DNA of 64,000 bases, taken from positions 186,001-250,000 of the forward strand of contig CABHOV010000046.1 in NCBI GenBank assembly GCA_902168185.1, written 5' to 3'. Positions 1-9,327 of the stretch are shown one piece after another. The translations under genes were made by a program, and so were the position numbers. The first letter of the stretch is position 1, and each line of letters opens with the position of its first letter. A model generated the notes under the pieces. It saw nothing but the letters and a program-made list of their open reading frames with translations, did not search any database and was not told where the DNA came from. The stretch is from an uncultured Bacteroides sp. GTDB lineage: Bacteria > Bacteroidota > Bacteroidia > Cytophagales > Cyclobacteriaceae.

Positions 1-112
1 CGTTCGTCATAATATTACGCCTCGCAAACAGAACTGATATCAACTCAGCTAACTAAATCAATTACCAATAATTAAAATTTTATACCTGCATAGCTATATT
101 AAAGTATTGAAA

Positions 113-145
113 AGAAAAGAGGTTGACGAATGGCCAACCTCTTCC
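113..145 (-). terminator. Rho-independent terminator of the ferritin-like gene
   Basis: A perfect 9-bp inverted repeat (AAGAGGTTG at 117-125, CAACCTCTT at 135-143) encloses a 9-base loop. Read on the minus strand it is followed by the T-rich run TTCTTTTC, and it lies about 50 bases past the stop codon of the minus-strand gene at 196-816. Confidence 0.75.
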
Positions 146-195
146 CTTACAAGCATTAGAAATTAAACAACCATGGATTATCTTTAAGCCATGCT

Positions 196-816
196 TCATT
201 CTGCAGCTTCTTGTTCTTCTTCCTCTTCTTGCTCTTCTCCTTCTTCAGCAGCTTCATAATTAATATTATTCTCTGCAATCTGAGTTAGTAAAACATCCGT
301 ATCTTTTTCCTCAGCAAGTGTCTCTTCAAGGATGTCGGCTATATCTTCTCTCCCTATCGTTCTGGCCAATTGTGCTAAACCTCCGTATGCAGCAATTTCG
401 TAATGCTCCACTTTTTGTGCTGATAAAATAATTCCAACATCTTGCGTTGCTGTTCCGCGCTCTGTCTCACTGATGACAGTTTTCGCTTCCTCAGTCAGTC
501 CTTCCATTGCCTCACATTTTTTTGCCTGAGGTTTTTTATCCAGCATACTGAAAATTTCTTCAAGCCGCGTAACCTGCTCTTTCGTTTGTTCAATGTGTTC
601 CTCAATTGCTTCCTGCAACTCTTCAGAGGACGCAGCTTTTCTTAGCATTGGAAGTTTTTGCACCAGATGTTTTTCTGCCCAGTAAATATCTTTCAGTTGT
701 TCTGTAAAAAACTCCAATAAGCCCGGTCCGTTGCTTGCCCCTCTTGATGAAGATTTCTTTGCTGCCTTCTTAGCCGTCTTCTTTTTTGCTGTTTTTTTAG
801 TTGCTGTTTTTGCCAT
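196..816 (-). CDS. YciF-type ferritin-like protein (DUF892) with histone-like tail
   Basis: This 206-residue protein belongs by sequence to the YciE/YciF (DUF892) ferritin-like family of four-helix-bundle stress proteins. The core at about residues 33-185 contains helices with regularly placed Glu/His residues, for example EHIEQ, KVEHYEIAAYGG and EETLAEEKD, the usual di-iron ligand pattern. Unusually, residues 1-25 form a lysine/alanine-rich tail (AKKTAKK-type repeats) like histone H1, and the last 15 residues are almost all glutamate. The basic tail suggests DNA or polyanion binding, as in Dps-like protection, but that is inference. The gene stands alone with its own terminator downstream. 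The family call is firm; the biochemical activity of DUF892 proteins remains poorly defined. Confidence 0.88.
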   Translation of the reverse strand: MAKTATKKTAKKKTAKKAAKKSSSRGASNGPGLLEFFTEQLKDIYWAEKHLVQKLPMLRKAASSEELQEAIEEHIEQTKEQVTRLEEIFSMLDKKPQAKKCEAMEGLTEEAKTVISETERGTATQDVGIILSAQKVEHYEIAAYGGLAQLARTIGREDIADILEETLAEEKDTDVLLTQIAENNINYEAAEEGEEQEEEEEQEAAE

Positions 817-1091
817 ACGCTTTTTTTATTCAGATGTATAAAAATTTATGCCGATAGACATCGTAATCGCATAAAATATATTATCAATACACGCTGCTAT
901 ATATAACACGGGGATCAAACAGTCTCTGCATGCGAGTGGTGGTCAACTGTCCAAAGACAGCTCTTCCATTCGTTGATATGGATTGATTTATAATAGATAT
1001 TCTTCTACACATAATTACATGTCCACACAAACAAACTTCCAATTTTTAAAGGGTATACTTTTTGAACACTTTTTGCGTAATTTTTTGCTCT

Positions 1092-1781
1092 ATGAAGAAA
1101 GAAGAGATTCAGGCTTGGGATTGGCAGCGAATTTTATTTGGACAAGCGCCTGCACAGTTTTTATTGGAAGTCTTCATCAGGACTCTCTTTATATACCTGC
1201 TATTGCTTGTTGTACTTCGGCTTCTTGGAAAACGGATGGACGGGCAACTCACGCTCATTGAGATGGCTGTAATGGTAACGTTTGGTGCGATTGTCTCTGT
1301 CCCAATGCAGATTCCAGAAAAGGGTATACTTGCCGGCATACTTGCCCTGTTATGTGCAATGGTTTTTCAACGGGGTTTGAACTGGCTTGCCGTGAAGAAT
1401 CAAGAGGTTGAAGAAATAACACAAGGCACCACGAGTATCCTTGTAAAAAACGGGCTCATGCAGCTGGACGAAATGCAAAGCGCGGGTATATCCAAGCAAC
1501 ATTTGTTTTCAGCGCTACGGAATAAAAAGATCTTCAATCTGGGCAAAGTGAAGCGGGTATATTTCGAAGCGTGCGGTCTTATGAATGTTTATCTGGAACC
1601 GGGTGACCGATCAGGTCTGCCTATATTACCCTCTGATGAATTGGAATTTGTACAAACGCAAACCAAGGTTGATGAATCGAGTGTTGCCTGCAGAAATTGT
1701 GGCTATGTAACGAGTGCAGAGCAACGCGATGCGGCCTGTACTAACTGTACAAAGAAAGAGTGGATCGAAGCTATATATTAA
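1092..1781 (+). CDS. DUF421 (YetF-like) membrane protein with C-terminal zinc ribbon, copy 1
   Basis: A 229-residue protein with about three hydrophobic segments in residues 20-100, followed by the soluble DUF421 domain (ITQGTTSILVKNG, then ALRNKKIFNLGKVKRVYFE). DUF421/YetF proteins are widespread membrane proteins of uncertain function. The C-terminus carries two CxxC pairs (CRNC and CTNC) about 15 residues apart, a probable zinc ribbon that ordinary YetF proteins lack. I chose the ATG at 1092 rather than 1062 because the downstream paralogue starts with the same M-K-x(3-4)-I/Q-x-WDWQRI pattern, which the shorter start reproduces. A second copy follows after 7 bases, so the two are surely co-transcribed and may form a hetero-oligomer. 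Confidence 0.82.
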   Translation: MKKEEIQAWDWQRILFGQAPAQFLLEVFIRTLFIYLLLLVVLRLLGKRMDGQLTLIEMAVMVTFGAIVSVPMQIPEKGILAGILALLCAMVFQRGLNWLAVKNQEVEEITQGTTSILVKNGLMQLDEMQSAGISKQHLFSALRNKKIFNLGKVKRVYFEACGLMNVYLEPGDRSGLPILPSDELEFVQTQTKVDESSVACRNCGYVTSAEQRDAACTNCTKKEWIEAIY

Positions 1782-1788
1782 GAAAGAT

Positions 1789-2472
1789 ATGAAGCCGCAA
1801 GATATTAATCCCTGGGACTGGCAACGCATTCTGATTGGAGAAATACCACCTGCATTTTTTATAGAGGTCTTGTTACGGATGACAGTGGTATATATTATTC
1901 TCATGGTAAGTATGCGCGCCTTGGGAAAACGAATGGCTGCACAGCTAACACGTAATGAACTGGCTGCTATGGTATCCTTGGCAGCAGCCATCGGAGTACC
2001 TATACTTTCCCCTGAACGGGGACTCCTTCCTGCCTTTGTTATAGCGGCTATCGTTGTTTCGATCAGCAAACTCATTGCACGTCTGTCAGCAAAGAATCAG
2101 CAAATCGAAACCATCACACAAGGGAAGATTGATACATTGGTGAAAGATGCTGTAATGGATCTTAAAAGTATGATCAAAACCAGAATCACCAAAGAACGCC
2201 TGATGGCGGAACTCCGCACAGATAACATAAAGCATCTCGGAGAAGTCAAGCGATTATACCTCGAAGCCAACGGGACGTTTACGATTGTAAAATCTGACAA
2301 GCCAACGCCAGGGCTACCTGTTATTCCGGAGATCGACCCTGATTTCCTAAAAGAACTTAACTTCAACGGTGTAGCCGTTTGTTACTTCTGCGGAAACCGG
2401 AACCAAACTAAAAACAATCGCGAAGTGTGCACCAACTGCAATCAATCCAAGTGGGTCCCAGCAGTGCAGTAA
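1789..2472 (+). CDS. DUF421 (YetF-like) membrane protein with C-terminal zinc ribbon, copy 2
   Basis: A 227-residue paralogue of the preceding gene with the same layout: NPWDWQRIL start, three hydrophobic segments, LGKRMAAQLTRNE motif, soluble DUF421 domain and a terminal zinc ribbon (CYFC...CTNC). The reading frame is open upstream to 1714, inside the previous gene, but the ATG at 1789 gives an N-terminus that aligns with copy 1. The two copies have diverged strongly apart from the motifs, so this is an old tandem duplication rather than a recent one. What passes between membrane and zinc ribbon is unknown; a role in envelope sensing is only a guess. Confidence 0.82.
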   Translation: MKPQDINPWDWQRILIGEIPPAFFIEVLLRMTVVYIILMVSMRALGKRMAAQLTRNELAAMVSLAAAIGVPILSPERGLLPAFVIAAIVVSISKLIARLSAKNQQIETITQGKIDTLVKDAVMDLKSMIKTRITKERLMAELRTDNIKHLGEVKRLYLEANGTFTIVKSDKPTPGLPVIPEIDPDFLKELNFNGVAVCYFCGNRNQTKNNREVCTNCNQSKWVPAVQ

Positions 2473-2495
2473 TGAATTATTAGCATCTATATACC

Positions 2496-2891
2496 ATGAA
2501 AATTTTCAGGCCTCTCTTGGGAACACAATGCATCTATACCTTGATGACGGCCGTATGGCCACTGATACATATTGGGAGTTTTATGGAAGTTACAGGCTAT
2601 AAAACGGATGTATGGCTTGTAAAGACCGTGGGAGCACTATTGATCAGTGTATCTTTGTGCATGGGCTCACACCTGTTCATTCGAACGGACCACAGGCCGG
2701 TTGTTGTCCTTTGCGTTGTCTCTGCACTTGCCTTCATCGGCATCGACTTCTACTATGCACTCAACGATGTTATTTCAGATATATACATTGCCGATGGTAT
2801 TCTACAAATCTGCTTTCTAATCGGATGGACTTACCTTGTCCTTACAAACAGCCATGACTTGAAATTGCCAGCCAAGCATTCACCTAAATAA
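2496..2891 (+). CDS. Small four-helix integral membrane protein, unknown function
   Basis: A 131-residue protein with four clear hydrophobic stretches (about residues 8-30, 40-62, 68-87 and 96-117) separated by short loops, ending in a hydrophilic KLPAKHSPK tail. I recognise no family with certainty; similar small four-helix proteins are common in Bacteroidota. It starts 23 bases after the second DUF421 gene, on the same strand, so it probably belongs to that transcript. It is followed by an inverted repeat that may end the operon. Confidence 0.7.
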   Translation: MKIFRPLLGTQCIYTLMTAVWPLIHIGSFMEVTGYKTDVWLVKTVGALLISVSLCMGSHLFIRTDHRPVVVLCVVSALAFIGIDFYYALNDVISDIYIADGILQICFLIGWTYLVLTNSHDLKLPAKHSPK

Positions 2892-2909
2892 AAACGACTA
2901 CAGTTTGAA

Positions 2910-2951
2910 AGATGACTAACGACACTCTTTACCAAATATCATTAGTCATCT
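2910..2951. terminator. Inverted repeat between convergent genes, possible bidirectional terminator
   Basis: AGATGACTAA at 2910-2919 pairs perfectly with TTAGTCATCT at 2942-2951 around a 22-base loop. It lies between the convergent genes ending at 2891 and 2977. No strong T-run follows on either strand, so the terminator role is inferred from position. Confidence 0.45.
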
Positions 2952-2976
2952 GCATATATAGTATAGAACAAGAAGA

Positions 2977-3453
2977 TTAAGAGCTTGCTTTCTTCTTGGC
3001 GGCTTTTGCGGGCTTATCAGACTTTTTCTTCTTTACAATTTTTCCGTCACCACCGAAAACAGTCTCCCATTTTTCAGTATCATTCTTCAAGTCCATCTCA
3101 TAGGTTACCGTATTGCCTTCCTGTACCTTGTTCACACCAGATACCTTGTAATTGCTATACTCCTTCTTCAGCGTTGCCGTAACAGCAGCGGGAAGTTCAC
3201 TTTCTTTTATATCAGTTTTATGCTTTACGATTTTTCCCGCATTGTCAAGCCATGCTTTGTGGTCAACGGTACCTATATCAAACTTCACCGTATATGCATC
3301 CTGCTTTTTCTCCCACTTTACATCCGTTGCATTAGCAAATTCTTTTTTGAACGAACTCACTATCGCGGCAGGAACTTGTGCTTCCGGAATTTCTTGTGCA
3401 AAAGATGTAACTGCCCATAGTAACATAGCGGTTATTAATGTTGCTCTTTTCAT
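2977..3453 (-). CDS. Secreted PepSY-like (DUF2874-type) protein
   Basis: A 158-residue exported protein. Residues 1-19 form a signal peptide ending SFAQ. Two repeats follow of the type seen in PepSY-like proteins of Bacteroidota: P-x-A-I-x-x-F-K-x-E-F-x-x-A-x-x-V-x-W-E-K, then an aromatic beta-strand segment, then G-K-I-V-K. The C-terminus is a lysine/alanine-rich tail. Such proteins are periplasmic and of unknown role, sometimes likened to beta-lactamase-inhibitor folds. I prefer the Met at 3453 over the one at 3471 because it begins directly with MKRATLI, a normal signal-peptide N-region. No partner gene is adjacent on the same strand. Confidence 0.75.
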   Translation of the reverse strand: MKRATLITAMLLWAVTSFAQEIPEAQVPAAIVSSFKKEFANATDVKWEKKQDAYTVKFDIGTVDHKAWLDNAGKIVKHKTDIKESELPAAVTATLKKEYSNYKVSGVNKVQEGNTVTYEMDLKNDTEKWETVFGGDGKIVKKKKSDKPAKAAKKKASS

Positions 3454-3666
3454 ACGTATTTCGATTATCAATATACTTCAAAGTAACTGCGCGATTTCCA
3501 CAAATAAAAATACTATATGTTCGAAAACGACATGTTTCGTTGCGTAAGCGGACGGACTTATACCGGGTATAGATGCATAACAAGTGTTTTTAGCTTTAGA
3601 ACGATGATTTGATTGTGGCACATATATTGGAAATGCGTTGTTCATCACCTCCCAAATCTTTACTGC

Positions 3667-6153
3667 ATGTTAAAGAATTATCTCACCATCGCGATCCGCA
3701 ATCTGATTCGAAATAAAGTTTTTTCATTGATCAACATTATCGGTCTGGCCGTAGGTATGGCCATGTGCTTCGTGATCTATCAATATGTACAGTTCGAGCA
3801 AAGCTATGATCGCTTTCATGCGCATGCAGACCGCATCTATCGAGTACCTATCGAATACTCCGGAAGCTTTTCATCACAGCCGATGACGGTTACCAACCAC
3901 CCTGCGATAGGACCTGCGCTGAAAGCGGACTTTCCGGAAGTAGAAGAGTTTGCAAGGCTTGTGAGATTGAATCTCTTTATGAATGCAGCATCGTTGTCCT
4001 ATGAAAAAAATGCAGAAGATATAGTCGCCTTTAATGAAAGCAAAATATATGTTGCCGATCCATCCTTTCTTACCATGTTCTCTTTCCCTATGAAAGAAGG
4101 CTCTGCAGCGACAGCATTAAAAGAACCTCAGTCGGTCGTGCTTACTGCCAGCACAGCCCGTAAATATTTTGGTGATCAATCTGCACTCGGCAAAGAGCTA
4201 AAACTCAACGGACAGAACGTATTGAAAGTCACCGGTGTACTGCAAGACCTTCCACAGAATTCACATTTACAATTTGATATCATAATATCGTTTGTCATCA
4301 TGGGTGAAAAATGGGGCTATGATGTCTGGGGATGGCCAGAATTCTATAACTATATCATGCTTACTGAGAATGCAGACCGTAAGCAAGTAGAAGCAAAGTT
4401 ACCTGCTTTTACAGAAAAATACCTGGGCGACATTATGAAACAGTATAACTTCAAGTCCAGTTTTTCGCTTCAGCCACTCACAGATATACACCTGAAATCG
4501 AACTACTCGATGGAGCAGAGTGTAAACGGAAGCGAACGCACGGTATATTTCATGAGCCTCCTGGCTATTTTTATATTGGTGATTGCGTGGATCAATTACA
4601 TCAACCTCTCCACTGCAAAATCGCTTGAACGCTCTAAGGAAGTGGGTTTACGCAAGGTGGTAGGTGCCCATAAGTATCAACTTATATCACAATTCTTCTT
4701 TGATGCATTTCTTGTAAACCTCCTTGCACTTTTTATAGCCATGGCGATTATTCCATTCAGCTTGTCATTATTAGGTGACGTTGTTGGTAAAGATATATCC
4801 AGCTTTGTATATACTTCCGGATGGTGGTACAGCCCTACATTCTGGATGATCGTACCAGGCGTTTTAATATTGGGTGTATTGCTCGTAGGATTATACCCTG
4901 CCATCGTCTTCTCGTCCTTCAGGCCAGCCGTTGTATTGAAAGGTAAATTCTACAAATCGGCTTCCGGCATCATGATCCGTAAATATATGGTGGCATTTCA
5001 ATATGTACTGTCTATATTCCTCATCGCAGGCACCATTACCATCTACCGGCAATTATCCTACATGGAAAAAACGGACATGGGCTACGCGAAAGACCAGATC
5101 CTGGTACTAAAAGCACCGGCTATATTTGATTCCACGTTCAACTCAAAAATACAATACCTGAAGAATGAACTGAAGCAATCCCCTTCCATCCGCCAGGTAA
5201 CAGTTTCTTCAGATATACCCGGAAGTGCTATTACAGACCGGAACAAAATGCGCAAGACCAGTCAGGAATCGAAAGACGGATTCATCACCTATATACAAGG
5301 TGTAGATCCCGATTTTGTTTCCACGTTCGATGTACCACTGATCGCAGGCCGCACGTTCGCTGAAGGAGAATCGATGAATCCTTTATTTCGCCGCAGTGAT
5401 GGACCGCCCAAGCCGATCAAAGTATTGATTAACGAAGTGGTTGCTAAAAACATGGGCTTTGAAAATGCGGAAGATGCTTTACATGAAAAGATAGCTTTTG
5501 CCTATGGTCAGGGTGAGCATGAAGCAGAGGTGATCGGTGTTGTGAAGAATTATCACCAAACGTCTCTCAAAGAAAAATATAAATCGATCCTGTATATCTA
5601 TCCGGGCGATGTAACCTGGAAATATATAGCGGTTCGTGTCAACACCCAAGACCTCGCCAGTACCATTGCCGCTGTTGAGAAAACTTATCTGCAGACATTT
5701 CCGGGTGGTGTATTCGATTACTTCTTTCTGAACGATCACTTCGACCAGCAATATAAAGCCGATCGTCAATTCGCGACCATCTTTACAACGTTTACCCTAC
5801 TGGCCATTTTTGTTGCCTGCCTCGGGTTGCTGGGACTATCCGTTTTTGCAGCAACACAGCGCACGAAGGAAATCGGAATCAGAAAAGTATTGGGAGCATC
5901 CTTCACAACCATCCTTCTGTTGTTTTCAAAAGACTCTACACGCATCCTGGTTATATCCTATCTCATCGCGATCCCTGCGGTATATTTTGCTGCGAACAAC
6001 TGGCTGAACAATTTTGCTTTCCATGTTGGCATGGGCTGGGAGATCTATGCATTGCCACCTCTTTTCCTGTTAGTGATCTCGGTCGGTACCATCTGTGCTG
6101 TATGTTTACGAACAGCCTTCATGAACCCTTCGCTTTCACTTCGCCAGGAATAA
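3667..6153 (+). CDS. FtsX/MacB-type ABC transporter permease
   Basis: An 828-residue permease of the long Bacteroidota type: an N-terminal membrane helix with the family start NYLTIAIRNLIRNKVFSLINIIGLAVG (split here as NYLTIAIRNLIRNK plus VFSLINIIGLAVG), a periplasmic MacB-like domain (about 50-270), a three-helix FtsX domain around 280-420 containing SKEVGLRKVVGA, a second periplasmic domain (about 460-680) and a final FtsX domain with TKEIGIRKVLGA. Two FtsX halves in one chain suggest it dimerises with an ATPase encoded elsewhere; none is next to it. Proteins of this class act in lipoprotein release, peptide export or mechanotransmission. The start at 3667 matches the family N-terminus; an upstream Met at 3613 gives an unlikely extension. 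Substrate unknown. Confidence 0.85.
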   Translation: MLKNYLTIAIRNLIRNKVFSLINIIGLAVGMAMCFVIYQYVQFEQSYDRFHAHADRIYRVPIEYSGSFSSQPMTVTNHPAIGPALKADFPEVEEFARLVRLNLFMNAASLSYEKNAEDIVAFNESKIYVADPSFLTMFSFPMKEGSAATALKEPQSVVLTASTARKYFGDQSALGKELKLNGQNVLKVTGVLQDLPQNSHLQFDIIISFVIMGEKWGYDVWGWPEFYNYIMLTENADRKQVEAKLPAFTEKYLGDIMKQYNFKSSFSLQPLTDIHLKSNYSMEQSVNGSERTVYFMSLLAIFILVIAWINYINLSTAKSLERSKEVGLRKVVGAHKYQLISQFFFDAFLVNLLALFIAMAIIPFSLSLLGDVVGKDISSFVYTSGWWYSPTFWMIVPGVLILGVLLVGLYPAIVFSSFRPAVVLKGKFYKSASGIMIRKYMVAFQYVLSIFLIAGTITIYRQLSYMEKTDMGYAKDQILVLKAPAIFDSTFNSKIQYLKNELKQSPSIRQVTVSSDIPGSAITDRNKMRKTSQESKDGFITYIQGVDPDFVSTFDVPLIAGRTFAEGESMNPLFRRSDGPPKPIKVLINEVVAKNMGFENAEDALHEKIAFAYGQGEHEAEVIGVVKNYHQTSLKEKYKSILYIYPGDVTWKYIAVRVNTQDLASTIAAVEKTYLQTFPGGVFDYFFLNDHFDQQYKADRQFATIFTTFTLLAIFVACLGLLGLSVFAATQRTKEIGIRKVLGASFTTILLLFSKDSTRILVISYLIAIPAVYFAANNWLNNFAFHVGMGWEIYALPPLFLLVISVGTICAVCLRTAFMNPSLSLRQE

Positions 6154-6192
6154 CAAGATAGTACCGTTGTTGATTATGGTTTAATGGTTATA

Positions 6193-6231
6193 AAAAACAG
6201 CCGGCTTATTTCCCCAAGTAAGCCGGCTTGT
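6193..6231 (+). terminator. Hairpin downstream of the FtsX-type permease gene
   Basis: AGCCGGCTTA at 6199-6208 pairs perfectly with TAAGCCGGCT at 6219-6228 around a 10-base loop, 46 bases after the permease stop. A run of six A precedes the stem, but the plus-strand tail TGTCTC is only weakly T-rich, so termination would be modest. Confidence 0.55.
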
Positions 6232-6418
6232 CTCACCTTGTCCTTTCTGATACACATTTTAATTTCGGGTAACTGTCCAATACTATAAAGTATATCTTAC
6301 AATCCTGTATAGCAGTATATAAGCATGATTCTGAACTGTAGTTTAAAGAATGCGGTAAAAAAGATAGGTCGGGAATGACATTTAACGCCAGCATAGCTTT
6401 AAACAAAAATGAATACGA

Positions 6419-8200
6419 ATGTATACACTTGGAATTAATGCAGCCTTCCACGATTCTTCTGCCTGTATAGTGAAAGATGGAAAGCTTTTGGCAGCAGCAG
6501 AAGAAGAGCGTTTCACACATTTCAAACATGGCAAGAGGCCTATACCTTTTTCCACGTATGAACTTCCGTTCCATGCGATTGCGTACTCGCTGAAAACCGC
6601 GGGCATTCATTTGAAAGATATTGATCACATTGCCTATTCATTTGATCCTTACTTGCTGGTGCCGGATCATTTAAAAGGAAGTCAGCATATAGAGATTCCG
6701 TTTGAAGGAAGAGAAAAGAAACATAACGAGTGGCTTTCTCCCTGGGATCCGTTGTTCCTTGCAAGTATCATACATTCACCTTATCAATTAGTGGATGGTT
6801 ATCCGCATCATCTTCAGGAATATTTTTACGGATGTGAATCTGTTACAGAGAAGTGGCATTGGGTAAATCATCACTTAGCACATGCGGCTAGTGCGTTCCA
6901 TGCATCGCCCTATGAAAAAGCAGCGGTCATGACATTGGATGGTCGTGGAGAAGTGGCCACAACTTCCTATTATACTGGAAGACGAAATGATCTCTCCCTC
7001 ATTGGACAGGTAAATATGCCGCATTCATTGGGATTGTTGTACGAACAAGTAACCACGTACCTGGGCTTCCTGCATTCCTCGGATGAATATAAAGTGATGG
7101 CACTTGCCTCCTACGGGAAACCTGAATTCATCAAAGAGTTCCGATCACTGATTCATCTTGAAGACCATGGTAAATATACTATAGACCAGGTTGACTTTTC
7201 CACGCTGTTCGGTCCGGCACGCAAGCGTGGTGATGAGTTTACCAAGCATCATTTCAACATTGCATACTCTTTACAATACGTTTTACAGGAAACTGTACTT
7301 GAGCTCGCCAACTGGTTATATGATGTAACGCATGAAGATACCTTATGCATGGCAGGGGGTGTTGCTTTGAATTGCGTACTCAATGCATACTTGCGCGATA
7401 AAAGTTCATTTGAAAATATATGGGTACAACCGGCCGCAGGTGACGCCGGTACTGCATTGGGGGCTGCCCTATGGATAGACTCACAGCAGCGTGAAGAGAA
7501 CGCGCGTTACTTTGAGATGGAGCATGCCTATTGGGGACCAGGCTATACGGACGATGAGATTGAAAAGTTTATCAAGTGGGCAAAGGTTCCCTATCGTAAA
7601 TCTGAAAATATAGCAGAAGATGCGGCCGCTATATTGGCTGACGATAAAATTATAGGATGGTATCAGGGACGTATGGAATTCGGACCGCGAGCCTTGGGTA
7701 GCAGATCTATACTTGCGTCTCCGATCAACGCATCCATGCAGGCTCGTCTGAATGAAGTGAAAGATCGCGAAGATTTTCGTCCTGTAGCACCCGTTGTGCT
7801 TGAAGATGATGCGCCCGAATGGTTTGAGAATGCCTCCTATTCTCCGTTCATGTTGTTCGTGCACAATGTGAAGAATGATAAAGCTTCACAAATCCCTGCC
7901 GTGCGCCATGTTGATGGTACAGCTCGCATTCAAACCATTAACCGTTCGCAGCACCGTCTATACCACGACTTACTTCAGGAGTTTAAAAAGTTAACAGGTG
8001 TACCGGTATTGATCAATACATCTTTCAATACTTTAGGTAAACCTATAGTGTGTACACCACGCGATGCTATAGAATGCTTCTGGACATCGCCTTTCGATGC
8101 ACTTATTATCGGCTCATTCATTATTGAAAAAAATCCGGCTGCGACTTCCGTGCAAAAAATGGAACTGCAGGAAGCTGTATCTATGTCGGAAGCTAACTAG
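6419..8200 (+). CDS. NodU/TobZ-family O-carbamoyltransferase
   Basis: A 593-residue enzyme of the family that transfers a carbamoyl group from carbamoyl phosphate, via carbamoyl-adenylate, to a sugar hydroxyl. The N-terminal half has the family start LGINAAFHDSSAC and the metal-binding HHLAHAASAF (151-160) followed by MTLDGRGE. The C-terminal part shows AGGVALNCVLN, GRMEFGPRALGSRSILA and NTSFNTLGKPIVCTP, all diagnostic. Length matches the family. Its neighbours are glycosyltransferases and heptose-synthesis genes, and in Pseudomonas LPS a relative carbamoylates inner-core heptose, so a surface-sugar acceptor is likely here (inference). Its last 8 bases overlap the convergent heptosyltransferase gene. 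Confidence 0.92.
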   Translation: MYTLGINAAFHDSSACIVKDGKLLAAAEEERFTHFKHGKRPIPFSTYELPFHAIAYSLKTAGIHLKDIDHIAYSFDPYLLVPDHLKGSQHIEIPFEGREKKHNEWLSPWDPLFLASIIHSPYQLVDGYPHHLQEYFYGCESVTEKWHWVNHHLAHAASAFHASPYEKAAVMTLDGRGEVATTSYYTGRRNDLSLIGQVNMPHSLGLLYEQVTTYLGFLHSSDEYKVMALASYGKPEFIKEFRSLIHLEDHGKYTIDQVDFSTLFGPARKRGDEFTKHHFNIAYSLQYVLQETVLELANWLYDVTHEDTLCMAGGVALNCVLNAYLRDKSSFENIWVQPAAGDAGTALGAALWIDSQQREENARYFEMEHAYWGPGYTDDEIEKFIKWAKVPYRKSENIAEDAAAILADDKIIGWYQGRMEFGPRALGSRSILASPINASMQARLNEVKDREDFRPVAPVVLEDDAPEWFENASYSPFMLFVHNVKNDKASQIPAVRHVDGTARIQTINRSQHRLYHDLLQEFKKLTGVPVLINTSFNTLGKPIVCTPRDAIECFWTSPFDALIIGSFIIEKNPAATSVQKMELQEAVSMSEAN

Positions 8201-9254
8201 GTATATATTGCGGGGATGTTGCCGGATTTCCTTCGAGAAGTTCGGTAACATTCCCGATAATATAATTCACATCAGAAGCTCGTTCAGCTTCAATCACACG
8301 GTGCAGTGAAGTGTTGAGCGGTGCCCAGCGTTCTATTGCTGAATGTGATGAGAATATAATTATACTCGGAATTTCCAGTGCTGCAGCCACGTGCGATACA
8401 CCTGTATCATTGCTGATGAGCAACGCACTATGCTGCATGATCAATGCGAGCTCACCAATACCAACGTGTCCGAGTTTATCCACGATATTGATTACCGGGT
8501 GCGAAATATTATCCGATACATCTTGAAGAATAGATTTCTCTTCCATCGAACCAGTGAGTATGATGCGATATCCTTTTTCAGCAAAGTGATTCGCCACAGC
8601 CGCAAAGTTAGCGGCAGGCCATCTTCGCAGTGGGTTTCGTGCTCCGGGATGTATACATATATATTTACTGGAGAGAAGATCGAGTTGCTGATGGATGGCT
8701 TCAAAGTTTTGTAATTCAGATTTCAGGATTGGAAATTCAAGCGCTGTACCTTTACGGGGAATTCCCAATGCATCCACTAATTTCAGGAAGCGAAGAATTT
8801 CATGTTCATGATCATCAGACTCCGGGAAATATTTTTCATTTGGTGCGTACTCTCCTGGTACGCGCAGCCCTGCGATATACCGGGCGTTGAACAGCATACA
8901 CATCGTGTTGGTCACTATACCATTTCCCTGCATCTGAAGCAGAAGATCAAACGGCTGCTGTTGCATCGCTATCAGAAACTTGACAATTTTGTCTGGTATA
9001 ATTTCCTGTTCAGGAAGACCCGGCCATCCGGGAAATTCTATAAAGTCATCAAAGTATTCTTTGAAACGTTCGACAAAATATTTCTCCCACGCCAGTCCGA
9101 TCAACACGATGGTAGCCTGCGGAAATGCTGCACGCACAGCACGAACCGTGGGAATGATGCAAAGCATATCGCCCAGATATAGGGCTCTTAAAATACCAAT
9201 ACGATGAATACCATTTTTATCGGACAAAATATTAACAGCGTCAAGTTGATTCAT
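8193..9254 (-). CDS. Glycosyltransferase family 9 (heptosyltransferase-like)
   Basis: A 353-residue GT9 protein, the ADP-heptose:LPS heptosyltransferase family. The N-terminal domain has the GT9 pattern RIGILRALYLGDMLCIIPTVR (cut: ILRALYLGDML) and the C-terminal nucleotide-binding domain has ICIHPGARNPLRRWP, RIILTGSMEE and LLISNDTGVSHVAAAL. The usual D in the N-terminal LGD motif is retained. It lies apart from the main heptose operon, divergent from the GT2 gene at 9328 (73-base gap) and convergent with the carbamoyltransferase. It probably adds heptose or a related sugar to an envelope glycan; donor and acceptor are inferred only from family and context. Confidence 0.88.
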   Translation of the reverse strand: MNQLDAVNILSDKNGIHRIGILRALYLGDMLCIIPTVRAVRAAFPQATIVLIGLAWEKYFVERFKEYFDDFIEFPGWPGLPEQEIIPDKIVKFLIAMQQQPFDLLLQMQGNGIVTNTMCMLFNARYIAGLRVPGEYAPNEKYFPESDDHEHEILRFLKLVDALGIPRKGTALEFPILKSELQNFEAIHQQLDLLSSKYICIHPGARNPLRRWPAANFAAVANHFAEKGYRIILTGSMEEKSILQDVSDNISHPVINIVDKLGHVGIGELALIMQHSALLISNDTGVSHVAAALEIPSIIIFSSHSAIERWAPLNTSLHRVIEAERASDVNYIIGNVTELLEGNPATSPQYIPS

Positions 9255-9327
9255 AAAACATAATTTTATAGCTACGGCATCTGCCTATAAAGTAATGCCC
9301 GGCATGTGATTTTAAGTTCTACACGGT

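Noticed and set aside
1092-2472. Possibility that the two DUF421 genes are one frameshifted gene
   Set aside because: Each has its own complete membrane part, domain and zinc ribbon, and they align end to end, so they are tandem paralogues.
6233-6628. Minus-strand 131-codon frame over the carbamoyltransferase start
   Set aside because: It overlaps the clearly coding plus-strand enzyme start, has no family pattern and is a frame shadow.
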